Below, one piece after another: positions 1-9,999 of a stretch of 64,000 nt of DNA (position 1 is its first letter; each line of letters opens with the position of its first letter). The DNA lies in contig CM057826.1 of NCBI GenBank assembly GCA_030068075.1, positions 45,910,558-45,974,557 of the forward strand. Reading direction: 5' to 3'. A program made the position numbers and the translations under genes. The notes under the pieces are model-generated. The model was not told the DNA's origin, made no database searches, and saw only the letters and a program-made list of their open reading frames with translations. The DNA comes from Paguma larvata (taxonomy: Eukaryota > Chordata > Mammalia > Carnivora > Viverridae).

Positions 1-530
1 ATTTTGAGCAACTGTCAAACTCCTTCCATAGTAGCTGTACTATTTTGCATTTCCACTAGCAACATAAGAAGTGTCCAGTTTTCCCACATCCTCCCCAACA
101 CTCATTGTTCATCTTTTTTTTTTTATTGCCTTCCTACTGGGTATGCAGTGATACCTCACTGTAGTGTTGGTTTGCATTTCCCTAATGCCTAATGATGTTG
201 AACAGCTTTTCATGTGTTTATTGGGCATTTGATATGTCTTCTTTGGAGAAGTGTCTTTTCCAATCCCTCCTCATTTAAAGAAATCAAGTTATTTATATTC
301 TTTTTATTGTTTTAAGAATTGGTTATATATTTTGGATTCTCGATCCTCATCAGATAAATCATTTCTAAATATTTTCTCCTATTCTGTAAGTTTGTCTCTT
401 CATTTTGTTCATGGGGTCTTTGAAGAACATTTTTTTAATTATGATGAAGTACAATTTATTGATCATTTTCTTTTCTTGTGTGTGCTTTGGGTATTATACT
501 AAAATGCATTTGCATTTTAATGAGTTTCTT
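1..530 (-). mobile_element. Old L1 LINE 3' region (antisense), truncated by the window edge
   Basis: Reads on the minus strand as the end of L1 ORF2 and the start of the 3' UTR. The plus strand shows the usual antisense L1 phrases: 'catagtagctgtacta' near 30, 'tgatacctcactgtagt' near 150 and 'tgcatttccctaat' near 175. 'cttctttggagaagtgtc' (about 238-256) and 'atattttctcctattctgtaag' (about 370) follow in the expected order. Many substitutions and indels mark it as an old, dead copy. The short ORFs here (4-192, 251-502) are antisense shadows. Confidence 0.85.
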
Positions 531-649
531 TTAGCTACTCAATCCTTAGCCTAAAAAAATGAAACATGAATCCTATGATTTCAGGCTCTGTAATAGGATG
601 GATCAACACTAATTTTGGTGGGAGTGGCCTTGTAGCAATGTATTTCTTT

Positions 650-812
650 TTTTTTCTTGGTGTGTGTTAACTGACTGTTTATTTTATCAGGAAGGCTTCC
701 AGTCAACAATAGGCTATTAGTTTTGGGAGAGTCAAAAGTTACATTGTATTTTCCACTGCACAGAGAGGTCAGTGCCCTTGGCCCTCGCGTTGTGAAAAGG
801 TCCAACTGTACT
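650..812. mobile_element. Tigger/pogo-like DNA transposon terminal fragment
   Basis: The stretch shows the familiar terminal order of a mammalian Tigger-class element: 'aggctattagttttggg' (near 710), 'gagtcaaaagttac', 'gtcagtgcccttggccctcgcgttgt' and an end at 'ggtccaactgta'. In the family consensus these correspond to the sequence ending in CAACGCGGGGGTTAG/…CAACTG read on the other strand. Only one end is present. It is diverged and non-coding. Exact subfamily not assigned. Confidence 0.6.
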
Positions 813-1055
813 TTCCAAATGCAAGCAGATTGACAGAAGTTGTCATATGACACATCTTTTTATATTACAATGTATTATAAACAACTTACCAAGAAAACAA
901 TATTAATTTTAATGACATGCATGCCAAGTATTTAAGTTCATTTTTGAACATCAAGGTTATTTCAATGTAAAATTGAAATACTTCTATATATAACTTTTAA
1001 TACAAATTATAATGATAAACACTTTATCATCCACCTGTGACGTTAGAGCAATCTG
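813..1055. other. AT-rich unassigned sequence
   Basis: Very AT-rich with no repeat family, open frame or motif that I recognise. Confidence 0.5.
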
Positions 1056-1215
1056 TATTTTATTTTATTTTTTTATCTTTATAAGGAATTCATTTTTAAT
1101 ATGATTCATTGTCAAGTTGGCTAACATACAGTGTACACAGTGCGCTCTTGGTTTTGGGGGTAGATTCCCGTGGTTCATTGCTTATATCCAACACCCAGGG
1201 TAGCAACGTGTTTCA
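1056..1215 (-). mobile_element. Carnivore-lineage L1, 5'-truncated 3' UTR fragment
   Basis: A T-rich run at 1056-1075 is the antisense poly(A). It is followed by 'attgtcaagttggctaacat' (about 1110-1129), 'gtgcgctcttggttttgggg' and 'tagattcccgtggttcattg', then 'caacaccca'. I recognise this as the 3' UTR of carnivore/cat L1 read in antisense. About 140 bp of L1 remain, a severely 5'-truncated insertion. It is less decayed than the L1 at the window start, so younger. Confidence 0.7.
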
Positions 1216-1299
1216 AGTTGACACATCATAAGCTACCTACTCTGAACATAGTAAAGCAACTCTGAGCACAGAGGAGTTGAATCTCTGAGAGTCTAGCAT

Positions 1300-1520
1300 A
1301 CTGGTCATAGGTACAGATTTAGAAGCAAACAGCAGCCCTAAGTTTGAGTCTAGGACTTACTCGCCAGCTCTGTGTCACTGGGCAAGTTAACGAACCTTTA
1401 AGTTTTCTTGTTCTGTAAAGGAAAGATGATAATACTCTCCTTCAAGAGGACGTTTATAAATAGCTTAATGCAGCATGTGGTACGTAGTGCATGCTTGATA
1501 AATGTTATTGTTAGCTATAT
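1300..1520 (+). mobile_element. MIR SINE
   Basis: MIR core and 3' part are in order on the plus strand: 'ccagctctgtgtcactgggcaagtt' then 'ttcttgttctgtaaaggaaagatgataata', ending 'gtgcatgcttgataaatgtta'. Diverged as expected for this ancient tRNA-derived SINE. Confidence 0.8.
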
Positions 1521-1524
1521 TACT

Positions 1525-2770
1525 AATAGGTATTAATTACTTTATTCTTTACTAATCACTACATATAATACAAAACTAGAATGAATGATCATTCCCACAG
1601 TCAGTGGTTCTGCATTATCTGTGCAACTGTTCTTCTCTTTTACTGTGACTAATTGAAAGATGATTGCACAGATAAACCTCCTGCATTTGCAATCAAAATT
1701 TGCCATTGCCATGTAGCTCGGTATCTCTCCCCATGGATTTTAAAATAAGAAACCTGTTGGTCACCTGTGTACGTACAGGGCAGGTTCACCTAGAAACGTG
1801 CCTGGAATCAGCCAAGGCTGTTTTCTGACCTCACCTCCCTGCATTGTATTCGCAGACTGTCATCAGGGCCTTGGGGTTAATCTTATGCACTCCCTGAGTG
1901 CTCCAAATGGGCGAGTTGCTCACAATCGCATTAGAAATGGCTGATTTGGGTGGAGCATACGACTTGTGACTCTGTGCACTGCAATAGGAGCACCTTCCTA
2001 ACTGTGGAATGAACTCCTTATCCAAGGAGGGAGAAAGCAGGTTACTGTTTGAGAGTAGAAAGCCCTTAAATGTGGCAGTCCACTTTGGCTGCAAATCATG
2101 GTGCACTTTTGTGGATGGCAGAAAAAAATTGAACAGTGTTCGGTAAGAGGAAATAATAGATTGAACTCAAAATGTGGTTGTTCGAGGGGGAGAGATGGTA
2201 GTGATTGAGTGTAATTGTGTTGAGAAACTGTGTATTGTTTTGCTTTATTTTCCAAGCTAATGAAATACATTCAAAAGAGTTATCTATGTTCTGCAAGTGT
2301 GCCTGAGTTAAGTAAAGACTGTGCCAATACTCTTAACCCTAGGAATCTGGCTAATAGAGTAGAAGGCATTCAAATAGAATTGGGCTACCCCATTTTAAAC
2401 CTCATCTCTATCATTCCTCACTTCTAGACATTTTCAGATACTTCACATCTCTGGAAGTCAGTTTTCTTAACTGTACAATGAGAAAATTGGAGGGAAAAAT
2501 TGTTCGTGTGGTTGTTAAATTATTTCATTTTTCAGCGGCAATTCATAGGCAGCACAGGATAAAATTCAAAGGTATGAGAGTGTATTTGAGGCCACAGTAC
2601 ACATGCAGCTTTGTTGCCTGCACCCTTCTCTTTCTGTTCTATGAGCATTTTCCTAAGTTTTCAGGTCATCTTTGCAGCTATCATTTATAATCTTGCCTTA
2701 TACACCCTCTTCCCCTGGCTGTCTGTCTAGATAAAAGCCCTCTATCTTCTATTATAAATGCTCAGAATTT
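1525..2770. other. Unassigned sequence, no gene seen
   Basis: About 1.2 kb without a recognised repeat or convincing reading frame. Overlapping short minus-strand ORFs between 1831 and 2296 have no recognisable product, no splice context and no shared frame, and I treat them as chance. Confidence 0.5.
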
Positions 2771-2774
2771 TATT

Positions 2775-2960
2775 CATTATTTAAGTTAACAGATACAGGT
2801 TGAGCACTCACCCTGACTAGGTACCTTACAAGGTATTGGGGATATGATAGAGAACAAGACCGAAAGTACCCCTGCCCTCAGAGGGCTTACGTTCTAGAAG
2901 AGGATAGTAAACAGGACAACGAAGGTAAGTGATTTCAGAATGTGGTTGGTATTTCTGAAG
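2775..2960 (-). mobile_element. L2 LINE 3' end (antisense)
   Basis: Antisense L2 3'-UTR phrases: 'ttgagcactcaccctgactag', 'ggtattggggatatgatagagaacaagac' and 'cccctgccctcagagggcttacgttctag'. These are the reverse complement of the '…gccaggcactgttctaggtgc…' end of L2. Confidence 0.8.
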
Positions 2961-3404
2961 GAAATAGACATCTGCAATGGACTAAAAGAGGGAGTGGACC
3001 CACTTTATGGAGGATGCATATTGTGATGCATGGAGCCTTCTTTCCACCTTCTGGTGGACTGTTTGCTTATAATATATCCACACATTTGAGACTAATATTG
3101 CAAAGGATAATAACAATTTCCCAGACCTTTGGCAAAATGCGTGGCTAAACTCCTGTTGGAAACACTTTTGTCAGCATGAGTCGCTCATATGCCTGGTTCT
3201 GCAGTGGCCTTATCCAGGGAGTCATTAGACTGAGCCTCTTGTCTGGGATTGTGAATGTTAGAGGGTGAGGCTGATTAGAGACTGAACCTGTGGTTATCTC
3301 TTGCAGTTTGATTTGCAGTGTCTTGTTTTAGTACACTCTGCATCGCTGCTGATTGTAAATAACACTCTATGACATGTAAAGTCTCCAGGTCCAGGAAGCA
3401 TAAA

Positions 3405-3515
3405 CCCTTGGGATGCATTCCAGTCTCTGACACTAACTTGCTGTGTGCTGTTGAGAGAACCACTAAACTTCTCTGGGATCCAGTCCTCAGATACAAAAAT
3501 TAAGGGATTATTTGA
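3405..3515 (+). mobile_element. MIR SINE fragment
   Basis: 'ctaacttgctgtgtgctgttgagag' followed by 'aaacttctctgggatccagtcctcagatacaaaaatt' matches the MIR core order (…tagctgtgtgacct…cctcagtttcctcatctgtaaa…). The ORFs at 3275-3560 overlap it and are not genes. Confidence 0.6.
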
Positions 3516-3519
3516 CATG

Positions 3520-4185
3520 GAGTGGCTTTTAGATTTCATCCCAAGTGCCATCGGTAGCATGGAACACTAAACCAGGGCCCAGTGAGAAAGTCTGCCACAA
3601 TTGATTACATCCACCGTGGGCAACGGAAAGGTGAAGTTTGTACTCCTGACTTGCATTTGCTGACCCCAAATTAGATCATCTTTCTAGTTCTTCATCTAGC
3701 TACAAGCATCTCTCACCTTCATAAATAAGAACCTCAGTTAATTAAGATTATCTGTATTTTAAAGATTAGCCTAAACAAAACAAGATACTTGCTGATTTTG
3801 AATACCTCACCAGGTTTTCAGACCTTTTTCTTTCTGTTTCTGTGTGTTTGCTGGCTTTTCTTTCCAGCTGTCAACTAATCATTATTAAAGGAATGACTAG
3901 TAACTGTCAGGCTTTGTAAAGCCCCTCAAGAGCCTGGGAACCCTGCTCAGAAAATAACGTGTCTCTCCTCTGGGATAGACAGTCTGCCTCTGCTGAAATG
4001 CTTAGCTTAGGCTTCCAGATGTGTTCTGACACAGGAGACAGTTTGCACTTTCAAAGCTGGGCCCCCAACCGTGCCCGTTGAAGGAACACAGCTGGTTCCA
4101 TGTGCTCAGAAGCTTGCACTCTTCTGAGAGATGATTTTAGTTGGAAAGGTTGATGGCGCTGAGCATGGGAACCTCTCTGCGTCTC
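3520..4185. other. Unassigned sequence
   Basis: No recognised repeat or coding signal. Base composition is ordinary for the window. Confidence 0.45.
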
Positions 4186-4189
4186 CCCC

Positions 4190-4720
4190 ACTCCCCAGCC
4201 CCTCCTTCAGACATCCCTGCCACCCGAACAAATGCTTCTATTAGAGGAGAGAGATAGTCTTCCTCTCCAGCTACCATAAATCGCTTTTCCTTCTGAAGAG
4301 ATTGTGGTTAATTTCATTATCGGATATAATGGATGAAGAACATTCAGCACGAAAATGTATCTATCCGCTGTAATTACATCAACATTTTTAAGCTTAAAAA
4401 AAGTGCTACCGAAAGAACTCATTTCGCATGTATAACCAAGAATGCTCCATGTGTTTTTACAAGAGGATAATAAAGACATAAATGGGATAGATGGGGCTAA
4501 GTAGTTTTACAGATGGTAGTTGCATATTAAAGATTAAATTGCTGTCTATAAATAAAACCACTTTTACAGTAACTAGGTTACTGCTTTATCTTAATTTAGG
4601 TGTAATTGAGAGCATTAGCGTTCTTCATAATAGCCCAATGAATGTTCCTGCACACTGTAAACAGGACCCCATGGAATGCTAACTGATGAATTTTCTTTGC
4701 CACAAAGAGGCCCTAACTTA
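4190..4720. promoter_or_regulatory. Candidate conserved non-coding element (TAAT-rich)
   Basis: About 530 bp with no repeat signature and dense homeodomain-type cores. These include 'ggttaatttcattat' at 4306-4320, TAATTA at 4371-4376 and TAATTG near 4603. A MEF2-like CTATAAATAA lies at 4546-4555. Several CpGs survive (near 4222, 4272, 4321, 4350, 4366, 4409, 4425) although the flanks have few. Such retained, AT-rich, motif-dense, non-repetitive DNA is typical of distal enhancers near developmental genes. This is inference from composition only; no cross-species alignment was available. Confidence 0.35.
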
Positions 4721-4724
4721 AAAG

Positions 4725-5230
4725 GTTACTGTAGACGCTCTCCTGGTTTCCTGACTAATCTTTGACTTCTGTGAGCCAGAGCATTTTACAAGGATCTTAT
4801 GGGGCTCCCTAAGGAGGAGGCAAATATCTCACTCTCCATTGTGTTACATGTTTGAGCGTGTGTATGCAGTACGCACTGACGATGTGTTTTGATCTCTCCC
4901 ATTGGCTGTTTCTTTTGTATTTTTATCAAAATTATTGTATCTGGCCCAAACTAGAGATCTTTAGATCCTGACCTTCCATCTTCCTTGCAAAATGAGAGCC
5001 ATAGAGTCAAAATTTACTTTGAAGTGTATTTATTGGATTTGAGGATGAGAATAGAATGCAAAATACAAAATACCACCTGTCAGATGGGAAGGAGAAAGGT
5101 AATGCTTCCTACCGTGATTGTACTGTCACTGCCCTTGGTTGGGCATCCACGATTGAGAATGAGATGACATAGGAGCATGATTATAACTGTGATCTAAGGA
5201 GCCAACTGGTGGGTTTCCATCCTTCATCAA
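4725..5230. other. Unassigned sequence
   Basis: No recognised element. The ORF at 4985-5167 is short and has no recognisable product. Confidence 0.45.
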
Positions 5231-5234
5231 TTGT

Positions 5235-5380
5235 CTGCTGCCTCCATGACGTTGGACAAGTCTCTTAATCTTTCTGTGCATTCTTTTCCTTCTCTGCAAA
5301 CTAGCATCATAATAACATCAATCACATAGGATTGTTATAAGGATTAAGTCAGTTTATTCATGTAAAACTGTGGGAGCAAT
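5235..5380 (+). mobile_element. MIR SINE fragment
   Basis: Plus-strand MIR order: 'catgacgttggacaagtctcttaatctttctgtgcattc', then 'aataacatcaatcacataggattgttataaggattaag', then 'tcatgtaaaac'. Confidence 0.75.
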
Positions 5381-5599
5381 CCTGACACAATTGTAGAGTC
5401 CTACCACAATGTCACATGTGTACATGCACATACCAGTACATGAGGTTTTTACTATCCCATACACTTGAGATAGTTTCATTTAATACCTTAACCAGTTGTT
5501 TGGGAGGTATGTACTGTGTAGTGGATAGTATGCTAGTTGCTAGGGATGGAAAAATGAAAAATCACTCTAATGTCTAGGAACTCTCATACAAACATATAT

Positions 5600-6160
5600 T
5601 CCAAAAACCAAGAGCCTTGTCATTCTAGTCCAGCATCCTCGGGGTCTGGCACATTGTCGTTGCTGACAAAGAGGTCTGCTGAGTGGATGAATTGGATCAG
5701 CTCCCCCAAGGTCCTGAACTCTACCCCAGAGCTCCCGGAAACACAGACGTAGAAGATGTTTTCCCGAAAGCAAATGGCCTTTGTTTTGTCAGAAGAAGGG
5801 GGAACATGTTCGGTGTTGGGCCACAAAACTAAATGTCCTTTACAGACACAAGAAAAGTTAGGGATATTTGGGAGAAGGTACTGTAAGACAAAGTACATCT
5901 TTAGAAAGATGGGGAGGTATGATTTCGGGCAGATCGTCCCCATAGAGGTAGGAGATTGTCAGTATCTGACCATTTTGGACATACTGAAATGGAAATTTCT
6001 GTAACTTTGAACCTAACAGAGACATTTGCAATGGGGTAGGGGTTTGAAGATCCTGATGGGCCTTAGAGGTGGGCAGGGATTTGATGACTGAAGATGACCA
6101 AGACAGTGCTATTAATGCAAGGTGAAAAAGGAAGGAAAAGCCCAGGTTTTTGGCCAACTT
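5600..6160 (-). other. Unrecognised segment with coding-like frames on the minus strand
   Basis: Two overlapping minus-strand frames cover this segment (5858-6157 and 5620-5943). The second, about 107 codons, has a fairly even residue mix near its C-terminal end, around the stretch 'SGSSGVEFRTLGELIQ'. The segment is less AT-rich than its surroundings and matches no repeat I know. I cannot identify a protein family. The frames are offset, so an intact gene is not supported. It could be a decayed retrocopy, an old exon or an unrecognised repeat. It includes the 105-bp block duplicated at 6903-7007. Confidence 0.25.
5912..6016 (+). repeat. Direct duplicate block A1 (105 bp)
   Basis: Matches 6903-7007 at 104 of 105 positions; the one difference is t at the base following 'aggagat' here and a in the other copy. 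Same orientation, 991 bp apart. The flanking sequence differs immediately outside both ends. Confidence 0.95.
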
Positions 6161-6164
6161 CAGG

Positions 6165-6525
6165 ATTGTAAAGTAAACAAATCTTACTCAAAAGTCCCTT
6201 TTATTTTTTATTATTTTCATTTTCTGGTTTTGCAATGAATGTATTTTGTGATTTTTCCCAACATGTTTATCTTCCTAATTAAATTTATCCTAGATGGCCA
6301 TTCAGAAACATAGTCCATAGTGTAGAGTGATAGATGGCCAAAGTTCTACCTTCCTTTCTTGGTCGAAAGAGCTGGGTCCAGGAAAAGGCTGGCAGGATAA
6401 GAATAATTGTTGTGCAAATTAGCCCTTGGTAAAATTCCTGGAAAGGAATGGTTTTATGAGGATGAGAATATGTGGGAAAGAATATGAATCCCAGTTTCCT
6501 CACATGAGAGCCCAGCTATAGAATT
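6165..6525. other. Unassigned sequence
   Basis: No recognised repeat or gene. Confidence 0.4.
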
Positions 6526-6529
6526 AGGG

Positions 6530-6670
6530 AATTTTAGAATTGGCCAAGATCTGGAAGGCCTCCACTCCAACTCCTTCATTTTATAGATAGGAGACTGAGG
6601 ACTGGGTAAATTAAACATGTATCTTAAGATTATACATCAAATAGTGTCAGGCCTAGGGTTTTAGCCCCCA
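6530..6670 (-). mobile_element. MIR-like ancient repeat (antisense)
   Basis: 'ccaactccttcattttatag', 'ataggagactgaggactggg' and a later 'tcaggcctagggttttagccc' follow the antisense order of MIR-type elements (…cattttacagatgaggaaactgaggc…). Family call tentative. Confidence 0.5.
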
Positions 6671-6902
6671 GGTCTCCACAAGCAATGGCAGAGACCACAT
6701 ACACTGTTCCCAGAATAGTACCCAGAACACATGACAGGTATTGAGCAAATATAGATAAGATCCCAGAGATGAGATAAAGTAGCTTTTTTAAATGTCCACA
6801 AAGAATTTTACAGCATTTTATTGGGAGTCCTGGGGAATCACATAAATAAATATTTCAATGAAATTAATTTACTTATACCCACCAAAAGATGTTCCTTTAG
6901 AA

Positions 6903-7007
6903 GGGAGGTATGATTTCGGGCAGATCGTCCCCATAGAGGTAGGAGATAGTCAGTATCTGACCATTTTGGACATACTGAAATGGAAATTTCTGTAACTTTG
7001 AACCTAA
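6903..7007 (+). repeat. Direct duplicate block A2 (105 bp)
   Basis: Second copy of 5912-6016 with one mismatch. There is no poly(A), no target-site duplication and no transposon end at its borders. The left flank carries 'ctttagaa' just before the junction; the same 8-mer occurs a few bases upstream of copy A1. This suggests microhomology-guided copying. Confidence 0.95.
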
Positions 7008-7244
7008 TGCAATATACCACACAAATGAGTGCATATTTGATATTCTAAGAACACAGCAGTGTGACCAGGAATAATTCATACATCCTGAATCCCCTAAACA
7101 AATTTTCTACTCCTGCTATGGTGATGTCGCCTTAATCGAAATTTATCTTTCTCTTGTAATGTTGGCATGCCTTGTCAAATATAAATACCCTAACGGACAA
7201 CCTAGATATCATAAAATGAAAGTAGTAACAAAATTTTTTTCTTT

Positions 7245-7467
7245 TTTTATTATTATTTTTTTAAAGTTTATTTATTTTGGAGAGAGAGAGACAAGACAAA
7301 GTGTAAGCAGGGGAGGGACAGAGAGAGCAGGAAACGCAGAACGCGAAGCAGGCTGCAGGCTCTGAGCTGTCAGCACAAAGCCTGATGCGGGCTTGAAATC
7401 ACAGACCATGAGATCGTGACCTGAGCCAAAATTGGATGCTTAACAGACTGAACCACCCAGGTGCCCC
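7245..7467 (-). mobile_element. CAN-SINE (SINEC), antisense
   Basis: Full-length tRNA-derived carnivore SINE on the minus strand. From left: an A/T tail ('aaagtttatttattttggag'), the purine-rich (GA) stretch, 'gctctgagctgtcagcacaaagcctgatgcgg', 'gagatcgtgacctgagcc' (B-box region) and the head 'gaaccacccaggtgcccca'. It faces the next SINE head-to-head. Confidence 0.95.
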
Positions 7468-7491
7468 ACACTAAAAAAAGTTTAAAGTGGG

Positions 7492-7716
7492 ACGCCTGGG
7501 TGGTTCAGTTGGTTAAGCAACTGACTTTTGATTCAGCTCATGTCATGATCTCACAGTTCATGAGATCAAGCCCTATGTCGGGCTCTGTGCTGACAGTGCA
7601 GAGTCTGCTTGGGATTCTCTGCCTGTCTCTCTGTTCTGCCTCTCCCTCATGGATATGTGTACATTATCTCTTTCTCTCTCTCTGTCTCTCTCTCTCAAAA
7701 TAAATAAACATCTAAA
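7492..7716 (+). mobile_element. CAN-SINE (SINEC)
   Basis: Head 'gggacgcctgggtggttcag' at 7492, B-box-like region, 'gggctctgtgctgacagtgcagagtctgcttggg', CT-rich stretch and an A-rich 'caaaataaataaaca' tail. The ORF at 7461-7703 is only a translation of the SINE. Confidence 0.95.
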
Positions 7717-7724
7717 ACTGTCTT

Positions 7725-7806
7725 TTACTGAGTACTTATAAATCATGTACCATGCTAAATGCTTTATCTACATTATTGTATTTAATTTTCATTACTGCCC
7801 TACAAG
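7725..7806 (-). mobile_element. MIR SINE, first half (split by L1)
   Basis: Antisense MIR: 'gagtacttataaatcatgtaccatgctaaatgctttatctacat' and 'tttaattttcattactgccctacaagg'. It continues after the L1 at 8846. Confidence 0.7.
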
Positions 7807-8845
7807 GTGTAGATATATTTTTAAGACTTTATTTTTTAGGGCTATTTAAGATTCACGACAAAACTGAGGGGAAGGTACAGAGATTTCCCTCATACCTCTG
7901 TCCCTACACTTTCACTGCCCCCACTACTACCAACATCCTCCACCAGAGGGTACATTCACTACAATTAATGAACATAGACTCACACATCATAATCACCAAA
8001 AGTCCATAGTTTATAGTACAGTTCATTCCTGGTGTTGTACATTCTGTGGGTTTGGACACATGTGTAATGACATGTATATGGTATTACTGCCCTAAAAATC
8101 CCCTGTAGTCTTCCTATTCATCCCTCACCTCTTCCCAGCCCCAACACCTGGCAACCACTGATCTTTATACTCTTTCAGTAGTTGTGCCCTTTTCTAGAAC
8201 GTCATAGAGTTGGAATCATACACTATGTAGCCTTTTCACATTGACTTCTTTTATTTAGTAGTATGCATGTAAGGGTCCTCCATATCTTTTCATGGTTTGA
8301 CAGCTTATTTCTTTTAACACTCAAAAACATCCCATTGTCTGCATGTACCACAGTTTCTTTATCTATTCATTACTGAAGGATATCTTAGGTGGCTTCCAAG
8401 ATTTAGCAATTATGAATAAAGCTACTATAAACACCCTTGTGTGTGTGTGCACACATGTGCATATGGATGTAGTTTTGCAATTTCTTTGGGTTGATGCCAT
8501 GAAGCATCACTGGTGGATCATATGTAATAAGAGAATGTTTAGTTTCTTAAGAAACCACCAAACTGTCTTCCAAAGTGGCTCTGCCATTTTGTATTCCTAC
8601 AAGCATTGAATGAAAATTTCTGTTGCTCTACATCCTTGCCTATTATTTGAGGCTGTCAGTGTTCTGGATTTTGGCCATTCTGATAGATTTGTAGTGGTAT
8701 CTCATTGTTTGTTTGTTTTTAATTTTCATTTTCCTGATGACATGTGGAGCATCTTTTCATATGCTTATTTGCCATCTGTAGATCTTATTTGGTGACTGTT
8801 GAGGTCTTTGGTCTATTTTTTTAATCAGGTTGCTTGTTTTCTTAG
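7807..8845 (-). mobile_element. L1 LINE 3' region (antisense), inserted in a MIR
   Basis: About 1 kb of antisense old L1 3' UTR and ORF2 end. In order: 'catcctccaccagagggtac', 'atagtttatagtacagttc', 'ttctgtgggtttggacacatgtgtaatgacatg', 'ggcaaccactgatctttatac', 'tggaatcatacactatgtagcc', 'ttatgaataaagctactataaac' and 'tggccattctgatag'. The poly(A) side is near 7807 and the 5' truncation near 8845. No ORF survives. Confidence 0.85.
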
Positions 8846-8990
8846 ACACTGCTTTTAATCTCTGTTTTATGGAAGAGGAAAATATGAGGGTCAATTAACT
8901 TAAGCAGTTTTGCTCCAGGTCAAACTAGTTTTTAAACCTAGGAGATAGAAGTCAAACCTAGGTCCACCTAAATATAAGTCTATACATTCG
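8846..8990 (-). mobile_element. MIR SINE, second half
   Basis: 'ctctgttttatggaagaggaaaatatgagggtcaattaac' and 'caggtcaaactagtttttaaacctagg' continue the antisense MIR that starts at 7725. This dates the L1 insertion after the MIR. Confidence 0.65.
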
Positions 8991-8994
8991 TTGT

Positions 8995-9870
8995 CTACTC
9001 TATTCTACCTTTGCAAAATCCCATTCCACACCATCCACAACACTACTCATCCTTTCTCTGTTTGACATCCCCCAGTGACTGGGACTCAAAACTTCCTGCA
9101 CCACAACTAAAATCTGTCTTAATTTCTCACTCCTAAATGCCCCCCATTCACTTTCCAGATGCGCTCATCACCTAAACTCTGTGCCTTATTTGTTACATAA
9201 ACCTCCGTTTCGGTTTGACCTGCTATCTGTGACTCCACAAAGTAAAATGAGATCACATTATTTAGAACACTCTATTGGGGATGAATTATATTGATTTCTG
9301 AATTAGAGCATGATGATGGAAAGAAGTTGTTTGATTTCTTTATTAGTATGGTCTATGTACAACACTAAACAGCAAGCTCTCTGTGGGTCACCTTTGGTAG
9401 TGCTATCTTTTCACACAGTACAGCAGCATGGACTGGAAAGACATGCTTCACGTAGCCTCACATTGCCTGGACCTTTTCAGGACATTTCATCACATACGCA
9501 GATTTAAAGTCTTGGCAGTTGCCCGTTCTATGGACAGGGAGCTGCCCATGGTGATGGAAATGGGCAGGCACAACCTCATTCACAGGAATGCTTCAAATGT
9601 GCAAGAAGGTTTCATGTCCTTACTTTGCTTTTTCTGAAAGGACCTTAGCAAAGCACTCCAAACACCTGTGCATGATTGGGTCCTCAGTTCCTCATGTGTG
9701 TTTGAAAGATCTGTTCTGCGGCTTTGAGTAGATTTTACTCTAAAAAGGGTTACATGATCAGATATGAAACTAAATAAAGCTCGTTTCTTTACTTAGTCTT
9801 AATTTATACTTTATCCTTGTTTGTCAGATTATTTGGGTCATGTTCGTTTCAAACTAAACCTTAAGTTTTA
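8995..9870. other. Unassigned sequence
   Basis: No known repeat recognised. ORFs at 9310-9637 are short, overlap in two frames and show no family signature. Confidence 0.45.
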
Positions 9871-9874
9871 TAAG

Positions 9875-9995
9875 GGGAGAACTGAGTCTGAATTTCTTCA
9901 TGGGTGAATCTCCAGTAACTAGTACAACACCTGGCACATTCAATATGTGTTTGAAAATTGAATGAATGAATGAGTTAATAAATGAATGAAGAAAA
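9875..9995 (+). mobile_element. L2 LINE 3' end
   Basis: 'gaactgagtctgaatttcttcatgg', 'tctccagtaactagtacaacacctggcacattcaatatgtg' and a (GAAT)n-type end 'tgaatgaatgaatgag' are the canonical L2 3' terminus on the plus strand. Confidence 0.8.
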
Positions 9996-9999
9996 GGGA

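Noticed and set aside
7492..7580. Possible tRNA genes at SINE heads
   Set aside because: CAN-SINE heads derive from a tRNA and keep A/B-box-like motifs, but none folds as an intact tRNA. They are SINE parts.
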